A program made the position numbers and the translations under genes. Shown here piece by piece: positions 36,803-45,037 of a stretch of 64,000 nt of DNA; within the stretch, counting starts at the first letter, position 1, and each line of letters begins with the position of its first letter. The stretch comes from Falsiroseomonas sp051433165 (lineage in GTDB: Bacteria; Pseudomonadota; Alphaproteobacteria; Acetobacterales; Acetobacteraceae). The stretch lies in assembly GCF_051433165.1 (NCBI RefSeq), contig NZ_JBHMFS010000003.1, forward strand, positions 62,001-126,000, given 5' to 3'. The notes beneath the pieces were generated by a model, which saw nothing but the letters and a program-made list of their open reading frames with translations, was not told the DNA's origin and did not search any database.

Positions 36803-37369
36803 TCAGTTCCGGCGGCGCCAGGCGTCCGGCCGGGTGAAGCTGCCGGCCCAGAGGCCGCGGCCGGCCAGCCGCGCCTCGGTCTCCACCAGCCGCATGGCCA
36901 CATCGTCATCCGCATAGGCCAGGGCCCAGCCCGCGGTGACCAGGCCGGTGTTCAGCTCCGCCCCGCCGGCGGTGCAGCGGCCAAGCCCCCGTCCGAAGCG
37001 ATCCCGCCCATGCACCCGGCACAGCACGGAACGGCCATTGACCAGGCGTGACAGCGCCTCCGCCGCCGCTGCGCCGCAATCGAACCAGCGGCCGGCGGCA
37101 TCGGTGCAGGACTGCCCGCGTTCCGGCGCATCGATGCTGGACAGCCGCAGCGTGCGATCGCCGAGGCGCAACGTGTCGCCATCCACCACCCGGACCTCGG
37201 CCGCCAACGCCGACCAATCCTGTTCCCGGGGAGCGGACCCCATCAGGTCCGGCGGCAGGCCGATGCCGGACAGGCCGGCGACGATCAGGACTCCGGCCAG
37301 AGCCATCAGCGGGGCGCGCAGACGGCGGGGGGCGGGGGCGGGGCGGAAGATGCGGCGGCGTCGAAACAC
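36803..37369 (-). CDS. Thermonuclease (SNase)-like protein with membrane anchor
   Basis: SNase/OB-fold domain (about residues 60-170): VRVVDGDTLRLGDRTLRLSS (calcium-site DGDT), IDAPERGQSC (catalytic Glu) and GRDRFGRGLGRC (catalytic Arg); an Arg before IDAPE is also present in TLRLSSIDAPE. Hydrophobic LMALAGVLIVAGLSGIGLP precedes the domain and is probably a signal or anchor, so the nuclease would act in the periplasm. The start is uncertain: GTG 37369 gives a basic N-terminus before the hydrophobic stretch; ATG 37306 begins within it. Neither has a clear ribosome site. Confidence 0.8.
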   Translation of the reverse strand: MFRRRRIFRPAPAPRRLRAPLMALAGVLIVAGLSGIGLPPDLMGSAPREQDWSALAAEVRVVDGDTLRLGDRTLRLSSIDAPERGQSCTDAAGRWFDCGAAAAEALSRLVNGRSVLCRVHGRDRFGRGLGRCTAGGAELNTGLVTAGWALAYADDDVAMRLVETEARLAGRGLWAGSFTRPDAWRRRN

Positions 37370-37474
37370 GGGAATGGATGCAGTGCTCGAATGGGGTTGG
37401 CTACGGGTAACCCATGCACCACACGGCGCGCAACCCATTCATTTATCTTAAATATTAGGTCAGGAATCGGGCTT

Positions 37475-38986
37475 TCAGCCCTGATTCCAAAAGGGTTCGG
37501 TCGTGAGAAGGTTGCCCCAGGCCTTGGCAGCCCGGGACCTTGCGCGGCGCGACCGGACCAGGACCCACCCCTCCGCCACCCCGGCCGCCCAGGCCCCGGG
37601 GCCATGGGATTCTGTCTCAACCAGTGCGCGAGCCACGCTGGCGTCATTCGCCAAACCGAATTGTTCCTGCATCTCGGCCAGCCGTTCCAGGAAGCGGCGG
37701 CCGCGCTTGCGGCCGAACAGGGGGGCGAACAGCTCCGCCAGGTAGCGCAGCCGCTTGCCGTGCAGGCGCAGCGCGTGGAATTCGGGATCGGGCAGATGGG
37801 CGATGTCCTCCCCCACCTCCGTCATCCGGCGCCAGGCCTTGGAGAGCATGTCGCTGGCCAGGTCCTCCAGCGGCGCATCGCGGCGATCGGCGGCCTTGGG
37901 GTCCTCCGTCGCCCGCCAGGGGCTTTCGAGGTCCAGCGCCACGCCGTCCCACACCATCTGCCGGAAGGCGGGGCTGGCCAGCAGGCCGCGCAGCGCCTCG
38001 TAGCCTGCCGCACGGTGGCGCTCCCCGGCTTCCAGCAGGGATGCGATCCGGCGCTCGCCCGGAAGCGCCTCGGCCAGCTCGGCGCCGAGCCCGGCCAGGA
38101 ACACATCCCAGTCCCGCGCCGGGCCGAGCGTGCTGGCGAGGCCCTTCAGCCCCTGGTCGAAGCGGCGCAGCGCCGGGGCGTCTGCCGCGGGGCGAAAGGC
38201 GCGCAGCGCGGAACGCAGCCGGCGCAGCGCCACGCGCATCTGGTGCACGCCGCTGGGGTCTTCCCGCGCCACGGCCACCGGCATGTGCCACAGCAGCACC
38301 TCCAGCAGATGCCCGATGACGCCGCGCAGCGCCGCCTCCACGTCGAGATCGGCCGCCAGGCGCGGGGCGCCCAGGCGGCGCGGGCGCAGCTTGTCCTGCT
38401 CGGCGAAGGCGCGGGCTTCCTCGGCCAGGCTGGCACGCGGCGGCAGCAGGGGCAGAACGCCGGCCAGGTCCCGCATCGTCGCCAGCACCGCCTCCGGTGG
38501 GCCGGTCAGCGTGAGGCGGGCGATCGGGCGCTCCGTCACCTGCGCGCGCAGCGTGCCGTGCGATGCGTGCGCGCGCAGCGTGCCATGCAGCAGGATGGCC
38601 TCCACCGCTCCGGCCAGGGGCACGCTGACGCGGCGGCCGGCAAAGGCCGCGCGTGGCAGCAGGGGGGCCTCGCCCGCCTCCGCCGGCACGGCATCCGGCG
38701 CCAAGGTCTCCAGCACCGTGGCCGGGGTGCCGGGGCGCCAGGGCGCATCCGCCGCGGGCAGCGCGAGCACCAGGCGGCGCGGCGCGCGCGGGCCGGGCGC
38801 GGCTTCCAGCGCCAAGCCCTGCTCGGACAGCGCGCCCTTGGCGGTATCGAGCCAGCCCAGCGCCACCGCGACGGATCGGGTGCGCCCGGCGCGGCGGGCG
38901 GACAATGCCGGATGGCGGAAGAAGCCGGCGGCCTCCGCGGGGTCGAGCGCCGCTTCGAGGCTCAGGACGGGAGTGGTTGCGGACAT
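37475..38986 (-). CDS. CYTH-like/CHAD domain protein
   Basis: A 503-aa cytoplasmic protein. The C-terminal CHAD domain (about 225-490) is clear: HQMRVALRRLRSALRAF and HALRLHGKRLRYLAELFAPLF, with conserved His/Arg/Lys that bind polyphosphate in characterised CHAD proteins. The N-terminal third resembles a degenerate CYTH (triphosphate tunnel) domain (LVLALPAADAPWRPGTPA, ATVLETLAPDAV); the usual ExExK start is not visible, so catalytic activity is doubtful. It contains an internal HGTLRA duplication. The SixA-like phosphatase gene lies 4 bp upstream on the same strand, so the two are co-transcribed. Confidence 0.85.
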   Translation of the reverse strand: MSATTPVLSLEAALDPAEAAGFFRHPALSARRAGRTRSVAVALGWLDTAKGALSEQGLALEAAPGPRAPRRLVLALPAADAPWRPGTPATVLETLAPDAVPAEAGEAPLLPRAAFAGRRVSVPLAGAVEAILLHGTLRAHASHGTLRAQVTERPIARLTLTGPPEAVLATMRDLAGVLPLLPPRASLAEEARAFAEQDKLRPRRLGAPRLAADLDVEAALRGVIGHLLEVLLWHMPVAVAREDPSGVHQMRVALRRLRSALRAFRPAADAPALRRFDQGLKGLASTLGPARDWDVFLAGLGAELAEALPGERRIASLLEAGERHRAAGYEALRGLLASPAFRQMVWDGVALDLESPWRATEDPKAADRRDAPLEDLASDMLSKAWRRMTEVGEDIAHLPDPEFHALRLHGKRLRYLAELFAPLFGRKRGRRFLERLAEMQEQFGLANDASVARALVETESHGPGAWAAGVAEGWVLVRSRRARSRAAKAWGNLLTTEPFWNQG

Positions 38987-38990
38987 CGTC

Positions 38991-39542
38991 TCAGGCCGGC
39001 AATTCGGGCGTTTCGCCGTCGGCAGGCAGGTCGGCGGGGGAGAGCACGCGCAGCAGCCGCCCGCCACCGCCCTCCAGCCGCCGCCAGGGCAAAGCGAGGG
39101 CGAATTCGGTCAGTGTCGCGGTCGGGTAGCCTTCCGCCAGGCGGCGGGTCATCGGCGTCGCGGTGGCCATGGCGGCGGGGCCGGCCAGCGCCATCGCCAG
39201 CTCATGCAACCCAGGATTGTGGCCGATCAGCAGCACGCTGCGCGCCGTCTCCCGCACCCCGCGCAGCACGTCCAGCAGGCTGGGCCAGGCGGCGAGATAC
39301 AAATCGTCCATCGGCTCGACCAGCGGCGAGCCTTCGAGCGGCGCCAGGGCCTCCAGCGTCTGCAGGGTGCGGCGGGCGGAGGAGACCAGCACGATATCCG
39401 GCACCAGCCCGAGCTCGCGCATCGCCGCCCCCATGCCGACGGCCGCGCGCCTGCCGCGCGCATTGAGCGGGCGGGCGTGGTCCGAGAGGCGCGGATCGTC
39501 CCAGCTGGACTTCGCGTGCCGCAGCAACAGCAATTGGCGCAT
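38991..39542 (-). CDS. SixA-like histidine phosphatase
   Basis: A 183-aa member of the histidine-phosphatase (phosphoglycerate-mutase-like) superfamily. The RHG-type catalytic motif is LLLLRHAKSSWDDPRLSDHA, and the second His is in VLLIGHNPGLHELA. SixA proteins dephosphorylate phospho-His of HPt domains or small phosphoesters. Paired with the CYTH-CHAD gene 4 bp downstream; phosphohistidine or polyphosphate metabolism is a reasonable inference. Confidence 0.88.
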   Translation of the reverse strand: MRQLLLLRHAKSSWDDPRLSDHARPLNARGRRAAVGMGAAMRELGLVPDIVLVSSARRTLQTLEALAPLEGSPLVEPMDDLYLAAWPSLLDVLRGVRETARSVLLIGHNPGLHELAMALAGPAAMATATPMTRRLAEGYPTATLTEFALALPWRRLEGGGGRLLRVLSPADLPADGETPELPA

Positions 39543-39662
39543 AGTGGCGCATCATGCCACGCCGGGCCGCGATTGGCGACGGGTCGCCATTCGCGCGCCG
39601 GGGCGCTTTCCGTTGCGGGCTTCGGGGCCATCTGTGCCGGTCTGGACGGGGATTTGGATGCG

Positions 39663-40385
39663 ATGACGGGTCAGGTGCTGGTCTTCGGGGCAACCGGTGG
39701 GGTGGGGGCGGCGCTGGCGCGGCGCCTGGCGGCGCGTGGGGCGCGGCCCTTCCTGGTGGCGCGGCGGGAGGCACCGCTGGCCGAACTGGCGGCGGAACTC
39801 GGCTGCGGTCACTTCGCCGCGGATCTGCTGGACCCGGCCGGGCGCCGCGCGGCGGTGGAGGCCGCGGGCACGCCGCTGGCGGGGCTGGCCGTCTGCGTCG
39901 GCTCCATCCTGCTGAAGCCGCTGGCCCGGGTGACGGAGGCGGAACTGCTGGAAACCTTCCGGCTGAATACCGCAGGCCCGGCGCTGGCGGTGCAGGCGGC
40001 GGCGGCGGCGCTGGCGGCGGGGAAGGGCTCGGTTGTGCTGTTCTCCTCCGTCGCGGCGCGCACCGGCTTTGCCAATCATGTGGCGATCGGTGCTGCCAAG
40101 GCGGGGGTGGAGGGGGTCACTGTTGCACTCGCTGCCGAACTTGCGCCGCATATCCGCGTCAACTGCATTGCGCCGAGCCTGACCCGCACGGCGCTGGCCG
40201 AACCCCTGACGCGGAGCACCCAGATGGCCGATGCGATTGCCAAGCAGCACCCGATCCCCCGGCTGGGGGAGGCCGATGATGTGGCCGCGCTGGCCGATTT
40301 CCTGCTGTCCGACGCCGCCGGCTGGATGACCGGCCAGGTGATCGGCGTCGATGGCGGACGCGGCGCCATTGCGGGGCGCGGATGA
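39663..40385 (+). CDS. Short-chain dehydrogenase/reductase-family protein with atypical active site
   Basis: A 240-aa SDR. The cofactor site is LVFGATGGVGAALARRL (G-x3-G-x-G type), and the strand ending LAVCVGSI replaces the usual NNAG. The catalytic region reads FSSVAARTGFANHVAIGAAKAG: Ser and Lys are present but the usual Tyr (four before Lys) is Ile. Tail IRVNCIAPSLTRTALAEPL and MTGQVIGVDGG are standard. A similar subgroup with 'HxxIxAAK' exists, so this may be a real subfamily feature rather than decay. The downstream DUF6134 gene overlaps by 4 bases. Confidence 0.85.
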   Translation: MTGQVLVFGATGGVGAALARRLAARGARPFLVARREAPLAELAAELGCGHFAADLLDPAGRRAAVEAAGTPLAGLAVCVGSILLKPLARVTEAELLETFRLNTAGPALAVQAAAAALAAGKGSVVLFSSVAARTGFANHVAIGAAKAGVEGVTVALAAELAPHIRVNCIAPSLTRTALAEPLTRSTQMADAIAKQHPIPRLGEADDVAALADFLLSDAAGWMTGQVIGVDGGRGAIAGRG

Positions 40386-40990
40386 TGCGGCGGCGGGCGC
40401 TGCTCGCCGGGGTTCCGGCCATGTTGCTGGCAGATGAAGCTTTCGCGGCGCCCGCCGGGCTCGATTTCCGGGTGCTGCGCGCCGGCAGCCCGGTTGGCAC
40501 CCATACCGTGCGGTTCCGCGACAATGCCGGGCTGCTGGAGGCGCAGAGCGATGTGCGGATCGAGGTGAAGCTGATGGGCTTCACCGTCTTCCGCTACCGC
40601 CACGAAACCTCGGAGACCTGGCGCGGCGACCGGCTGGTGGCGATGTCCTCCCGCCTCGAGAAGAACGGCACCACCACCGCCTGCGAGGCCCGCGCCAGCG
40701 GCACCGCCCTGCTGCTGCGCGGGCCGGAGGGAGAGCAGCGCCTGCCCGCCCAGGCGGCGCCGCTGACCTGGTGGCGGATGGCGACCTTGCGCGCCGGCGT
40801 GCCGCTGTTCGACCCGCGCAAGGCCCTGGCGGTGGACCCCGAACTGCGGATCAGCCCGGCCGCCGGCGGCACCCGCGTGGTGCTGGTGGGCGGGGAGGGG
40901 GCGGAGGTGCTGTACGATGCCGCCGGAACCTGGATCGACTTCGCCACCACCGGTGAGGATGGCAGCGCCGTGCGCTACGAACGAGCGTGA
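40382..40990 (+). CDS. DUF6134-family exported protein
   Basis: A 202-aa protein with N-terminal export signal MMRRRALLAGVPAMLLADEAFAAPA (twin-Arg-like) and a beta-rich body (LDFRVLRAGSPVGTHTVRF, FRYRHETSETWRGDRLVAMS, TWWRMATLRAGVPLFDP). It matches the DUF6134 style of periplasmic proteins that are often near photolyase or SDR genes in this group. Function unknown. It overlaps the SDR stop (ATGA) and the photolyase GTG start (GTGA), so SDR-DUF6134-photolyase form a tightly coupled unit. Confidence 0.78.
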   Translation: MMRRRALLAGVPAMLLADEAFAAPAGLDFRVLRAGSPVGTHTVRFRDNAGLLEAQSDVRIEVKLMGFTVFRYRHETSETWRGDRLVAMSSRLEKNGTTTACEARASGTALLLRGPEGEQRLPAQAAPLTWWRMATLRAGVPLFDPRKALAVDPELRISPAAGGTRVVLVGGEGAEVLYDAAGTWIDFATTGEDGSAVRYERA

Positions 40991-42633
40991 CCACCCTTCG
41001 CGTGGTCCTCGGCGACCAATGCTCCGCCGGCCTGTCCGCGCTGGAGGGGCTGGATGCGGCGCGAGACGTGGTGGTGATGGGGGAGGTGCGGGCGGAATGC
41101 ACCTATGTGCGCCACCACAAGCAGAAGATCGTGCTCGTGCTGTCCGCCATGCGGCACTTTGCCGAGGCGCTGCGGGCGCGCGGCATCACCGTGGCTTATT
41201 CCCGACTCGATGATCCGGAGAACACGCAGACGCTGGCCGGGGAAGTGGCGCGGGCGGCGAAGGCGCATGGCGCGACGCGCATCATCTGCACCCATCCCGG
41301 CGAGTTCCGCGTGTTGCGCGACATGCAAGCCTGGCAGGACGCCACCGGCCTGCCGGTGGAGGTGCGGGAGGATACCCGCTTCCTGTGCAGCCTGGACCGT
41401 TTCCGCGCCTGGGCCGGCGAAAAGAAGCAGCTCCGCATGGAGTATTTCTACCGCGAGATGCGCCGCGCCACCGGCCTGCTGATGACCGCCCCGGATGAGC
41501 CGGCCGGCGGCCAGTGGAACTACGATGCCGAGAACCGCGCCGCCCTGCCCGCCGACCTCACCCCGCCACGCCCGCGCCGCTTCACGCCCGATGCGGTGAC
41601 GCAGCAGGTGATCGCGCTGGTGGAGCGCGAATTCCCCGACCATTTCGGCACCACAGGCCAGTTCCACTGGCCGGTCACCGCCGAACAGGCAGAACAGGCG
41701 CTGGCGGATTTCGTCGCCCACCGCCTGCCGCGCTACGGCGACTACCAGGACGCCATGGCGAAGGGCGAGGCGACGCTGTTTCACGCGCTGGTTGGTGCCG
41801 CGCTGAATTGCGGGCTGCTGGACCCGATGGTGGCCTGCCGCGCGGCGGAGGCGGCCTATCGCAGTGGCCATGCGCCGCTGAACGCGGTTGAGGGGTTCAT
41901 CCGCCAGATCCTCGGCTGGCGCGAATATGTCCGCGGCATCTACTGGCTGAAGATGCCCGCCTACCGCGAGACCAATGCGCTGGAGGCGCATCGGAAGCTG
42001 CCCTGGCTCTACTGGTCCGGCGAGACCGACATGGCCTGCATGGCGGCCGCCATCGGGCAGACTCGCGACTTGGCCTATGCCCACCACATCCAGCGGCTGA
42101 TGGTGACCGGCAATTTCGCCCTGCTGGCGGGGATCGAGCCGGCCGAGGTGAATGACTGGTACATGGTGGTCTATGCCGACGCCTATGAATGGGTGGAACT
42201 GCCCAATGTGCACGGCATGGCGCTGCATGCGGATGGCGGGGTGATGGCGTCGAAGCCCTATGCTGCGTCGGGCGCCTACATCAACCGCATGTCGGATTAC
42301 TGCCGCGGCTGCGCCTATGACGTGAAGCGGCCGACGGGGGAGGGCGCCTGCCCGTTCAACTACCTCTACTGGGACTTCATGGCCCGGCACGCGACGCGCT
42401 TCGCAAAGAACATGCGGATGGCTATGCCGCTGCGGACACTGGCCAAGATGGACCCGAACAAGGTCGCCACCATGCGGGCGCAGGCGACGAAATTCCTCGA
42501 TGCGCTGGAGGCCGGCGCGGAGCCTGCGCCTATGGCACGCAGGACATCAGCGTCACGGGCTGGCCGCGATACTGCTCTGCCCCTTCTGGAGACCACCCAA
42601 GCGACGCGTAGAACGCCGCCTGCCCGCCGGTGA
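40987..42633 (+). CDS. phrB: FeS-type bacterial cryptochrome/photolyase (PhrB, (6-4)-photolyase-like)
   Basis: A 548-aa flavoprotein of the FeS-BCP family that repairs UV photoproducts using FAD, a lumazine antenna and a 4Fe-4S cluster. Cluster ligands fit the family: Cys in DMACMAAAIG, and C-x2-C-x12-C in YCRGCAYDVKRPTGEGACP. N-terminal LRVVLGDQCSAGL and GREYVRGIYW-like LGWREYVRGIYWLKMP are family blocks. The GTG start at 40987 overlaps the previous stop. The last 34 codons run antisense across the end of the convergent acetyltransferase gene and read as low-complexity (TALPLLETTQATRRTPPARR), unlike the usual family C-terminus. Confidence 0.92.
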   Translation: MTTLRVVLGDQCSAGLSALEGLDAARDVVVMGEVRAECTYVRHHKQKIVLVLSAMRHFAEALRARGITVAYSRLDDPENTQTLAGEVARAAKAHGATRIICTHPGEFRVLRDMQAWQDATGLPVEVREDTRFLCSLDRFRAWAGEKKQLRMEYFYREMRRATGLLMTAPDEPAGGQWNYDAENRAALPADLTPPRPRRFTPDAVTQQVIALVEREFPDHFGTTGQFHWPVTAEQAEQALADFVAHRLPRYGDYQDAMAKGEATLFHALVGAALNCGLLDPMVACRAAEAAYRSGHAPLNAVEGFIRQILGWREYVRGIYWLKMPAYRETNALEAHRKLPWLYWSGETDMACMAAAIGQTRDLAYAHHIQRLMVTGNFALLAGIEPAEVNDWYMVVYADAYEWVELPNVHGMALHADGGVMASKPYAASGAYINRMSDYCRGCAYDVKRPTGEGACPFNYLYWDFMARHATRFAKNMRMAMPLRTLAKMDPNKVATMRAQATKFLDALEAGAEPAPMARRTSASRAGRDTALPLLETTQATRRTPPARR

Positions 42634-42979
42634 ACAGCCAGAGGCGAGGATAGGCCAGCGCGGCCGCGCGCCGCCGCACCTCCGCCACCAACGCCGTCGC
42701 CACGCCCTGCCGCCGGTAGGCGGGGGCGACCAGGACGGAGGCGAGCCAGGGCGAAAGGTCCGGCCGGCTGGGCAGATCCTCGGTATCGAGCGTCGCGGTG
42801 CCCAGCGCCACGCCGTCCCGTTCCGCGACCAGCGCGCAGGGCAGGCCGGGGCCGGTGGCGCGGCGCAGGAAGGCCTCCGCCTCCGCCAGCGCATGGCCGC
42901 CCGCCGCCCACCATTCGGCATGCAGCCAGGTGGCGACCAGGGGCAGATGCGGGGAATAGGCGACCGGGCGGATCAGCAT
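42530..42979 (-). CDS. GNAT-family N-acetyltransferase
   Basis: A 149-aa GNAT fold. Acetyl-CoA binding motif A is SVLVAPAYRRQGVATALVAEV (V-x3-R/Q-G-x-G/A pattern), with LWLFTGGQAAFYASLGWS as motif B and EGAEQYRGQPVTLMSC at the end. The substrate is unknown. Start ATG 42979 (MLIRPVAYSPHLPL). Its 3' 104 bases overlap the 3' end of the convergent photolyase gene. Confidence 0.86.
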   Translation of the reverse strand: MLIRPVAYSPHLPLVATWLHAEWWAAGGHALAEAEAFLRRATGPGLPCALVAERDGVALGTATLDTEDLPSRPDLSPWLASVLVAPAYRRQGVATALVAEVRRRAAALAYPRLWLFTGGQAAFYASLGWSPEGAEQYRGQPVTLMSCVP

Positions 42980-43011
42980 GGCGGGCAGGGTGCGCCACGC
43001 CGCCGCCGCCG

Positions 43012-44889
43012 TCACGCCACGCTGCGTGACAGGGCGGCCAGTTCCTCGCTGATCAGCCGCCGCGCCGCCTCGGCCGGCACGGGGCGGCCGAACAGCCAGC
43101 CCTGGGCCTGCTCGCAGCCCTCCGCCGTCAGGATGCGCGCCTGTTCCTCCGTCTCCACCCCCTCCGCCACCACTGTCATATCCAGGATGCGGCCGAGGCC
43201 CACGATTGTGGCGACGATGGCGGACAGCTTCGGGTCGCAGGCCAGGTCCTTCATGAAGGCGCGGTCGATCTTCAGCTTGCCGAAGGGGAAGCGCCACAGA
43301 TGCGCCAGGCTGGACCAGCCGGTGCCGAAATCATCCATGGCGATGGAAACGCCCAGGCCCCGCAGGTCGCGCAGCAGGGCCACGACATCCTCCGGGTCTT
43401 CCTGCAACAGGCTTTCGGTGATCTCGAGCTCCAGCCGATGCGGCGGCAGACCGGTGCGGGCCAGGGCATCGGCCACCGTCTGGACCAGATCGCCGTAGCG
43501 GAACTGGGCGGGGGAGAGGTTGACCGCCACGCGGTAATCCCCCGGCCAGCGTGCGGCCTCGGCGCAGGCGGCGCGGATCACCCAGGCGCCCAGCGGCACG
43601 ATCATGCCGTTCTGCTCGGCCAGCGGGATGAATTCGATCGGCGGGATCATGCCTCGCGCCGGATGCGGCCAGCGCAGCAGCGCCTCGAACCCCACAAGCC
43701 GCTGGTCGCGCAGCCGGCGCTGCGGCTGGTAGTGCAGCACCAGGGCTTCCGCCTCGATCGCCTGCTGCAGATCGGCCTCCAGCTCCCGCCTTGCGCGCAG
43801 CGCCTCATCCATCGCCGGCTCGAAGCCGCGGATCGCCGGCTTCGGGGCGCCGCGCGCCGCGGACAGCGCCGCCTCGGCGCGCGCCAGCAGCAGCTCCGCC
43901 TCCTCCCCATCCTGCGGTGCGACGGCCAGGCCGAGCTCCACACACAGGGACAGGCCACCGCCATTGGGCAGGGGCAGCGGCTCCGCCAGGGCATTGGCCA
44001 GGCGCTCCGCCAGGGTGATTGCGCCCTCCTCCCCGGCCAGGGCGGTCTGCACCACGGCGAAACGGTCGGCTGAGAGGCGGGCCACGGTATCGCCGCGGCG
44101 GACCAGGGATTGCAGGCGCCGGGCCAGCGCCTCCAGCACTGCATCGCCGGTGGTGCGGCCATGCAGCGCGTTCACGTCACGGAAGCCGCGCAAATTCAGC
44201 ACCAACACGCCCACCTGGCCCTGCCCAGCCCGCACCCCCTGCAGGGCCAGGTCCAGTTGCTCGCGCAACTCCGCATGGGTGGGAAGGCCGGTCAGGCTGT
44301 CATGGCGCAGCAGGGTGCGGGCGCGGGTGGCGGCCGCTTCCTCCCGCCGGCCGCGCAGCCCGAGCCACAGCATGAGCGCCAGCATCGTGCCGGCGAACAG
44401 GGTGATGCTGGCCTGGGCCATGCGGAAGATATTGACGATGTGCTGGCGCCGCCCGCTATCGCGCATCGTGACCTGGAGGGTCCCGGCCGTGCCGCGTCCA
44501 TCCACGAACGGCGCCTCCAGCAGCGCCGGGCGCCGGGCGCGGCGTTCCTGCGCGTCGGCGGGCGCTTCCGCCAGCAGCGCGCCGCCCGCGGCAACCAGCC
44601 GGAAGCCTGCGAATTCCTCCGCCAGGGGAAAAGCGCGGAGCCGCGCAAGTTCGGCGGCGCTGGCCGCCTCGCCCCGCAGAAGCCGCGGCAGGCGCGGTTC
44701 CTCCCGCACCATGTCCGTGACCATCTGCTGGGCGAAGGAGATGCTGGCGGCCCGCAGCGTGTTTTCCAGCAGGAACTGGTTTACGGCCATCGCGGCCAGC
44801 GTCAGCACCACGGCGACCGCACTCAGGCGCAGAAGCAGGCGCTGCACCGTATCGGTCGAGGTCGAAGCCGGGGACGCAGTGCTGGCCAT
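43012..44889 (-). CDS. Membrane-anchored GGDEF-EAL protein, probable c-di-GMP phosphodiesterase
   Basis: A 625-aa protein. Two N-terminal membrane helices (RLSAVAVVLTLAAMAVNQFL and MAQASITLFAGTMLALMLWL) flank a periplasmic sensor segment (about 45-150). The GGDEF domain is degenerate: RHDSLTGLPTHAEL is kept but the active loop reads RLSADRFAVV, so diguanylate cyclase activity is unlikely. The EAL domain has FEALLRWPHPARG, the ELEITESLLQ strand, AMDDFGTGWSSLAHL and VAEGVETEEQ, the full phosphodiesterase set. It probably hydrolyses c-di-GMP in response to a periplasmic cue. Divergent from yebC. Confidence 0.92.
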   Translation of the reverse strand: MASTASPASTSTDTVQRLLLRLSAVAVVLTLAAMAVNQFLLENTLRAASISFAQQMVTDMVREEPRLPRLLRGEAASAAELARLRAFPLAEEFAGFRLVAAGGALLAEAPADAQERRARRPALLEAPFVDGRGTAGTLQVTMRDSGRRQHIVNIFRMAQASITLFAGTMLALMLWLGLRGRREEAAATRARTLLRHDSLTGLPTHAELREQLDLALQGVRAGQGQVGVLVLNLRGFRDVNALHGRTTGDAVLEALARRLQSLVRRGDTVARLSADRFAVVQTALAGEEGAITLAERLANALAEPLPLPNGGGLSLCVELGLAVAPQDGEEAELLLARAEAALSAARGAPKPAIRGFEPAMDEALRARRELEADLQQAIEAEALVLHYQPQRRLRDQRLVGFEALLRWPHPARGMIPPIEFIPLAEQNGMIVPLGAWVIRAACAEAARWPGDYRVAVNLSPAQFRYGDLVQTVADALARTGLPPHRLELEITESLLQEDPEDVVALLRDLRGLGVSIAMDDFGTGWSSLAHLWRFPFGKLKIDRAFMKDLACDPKLSAIVATIVGLGRILDMTVVAEGVETEEQARILTAEGCEQAQGWLFGRPVPAEAARRLISEELAALSRSVA

Positions 44890-45037
44890 GCGGTCATTCT
44901 GGACCGCATTGATGAACCGGGCGTTGAAGGCGCAGCGGGTTCGGATTCTTCCCTGGATTTGCCCCGGAACGCCGCGCGCCGGTATAGCAACGCTCCCAAC
45001 GCTCCAGCCGCGCGACAGAATCACGGAGAGACAGGCC

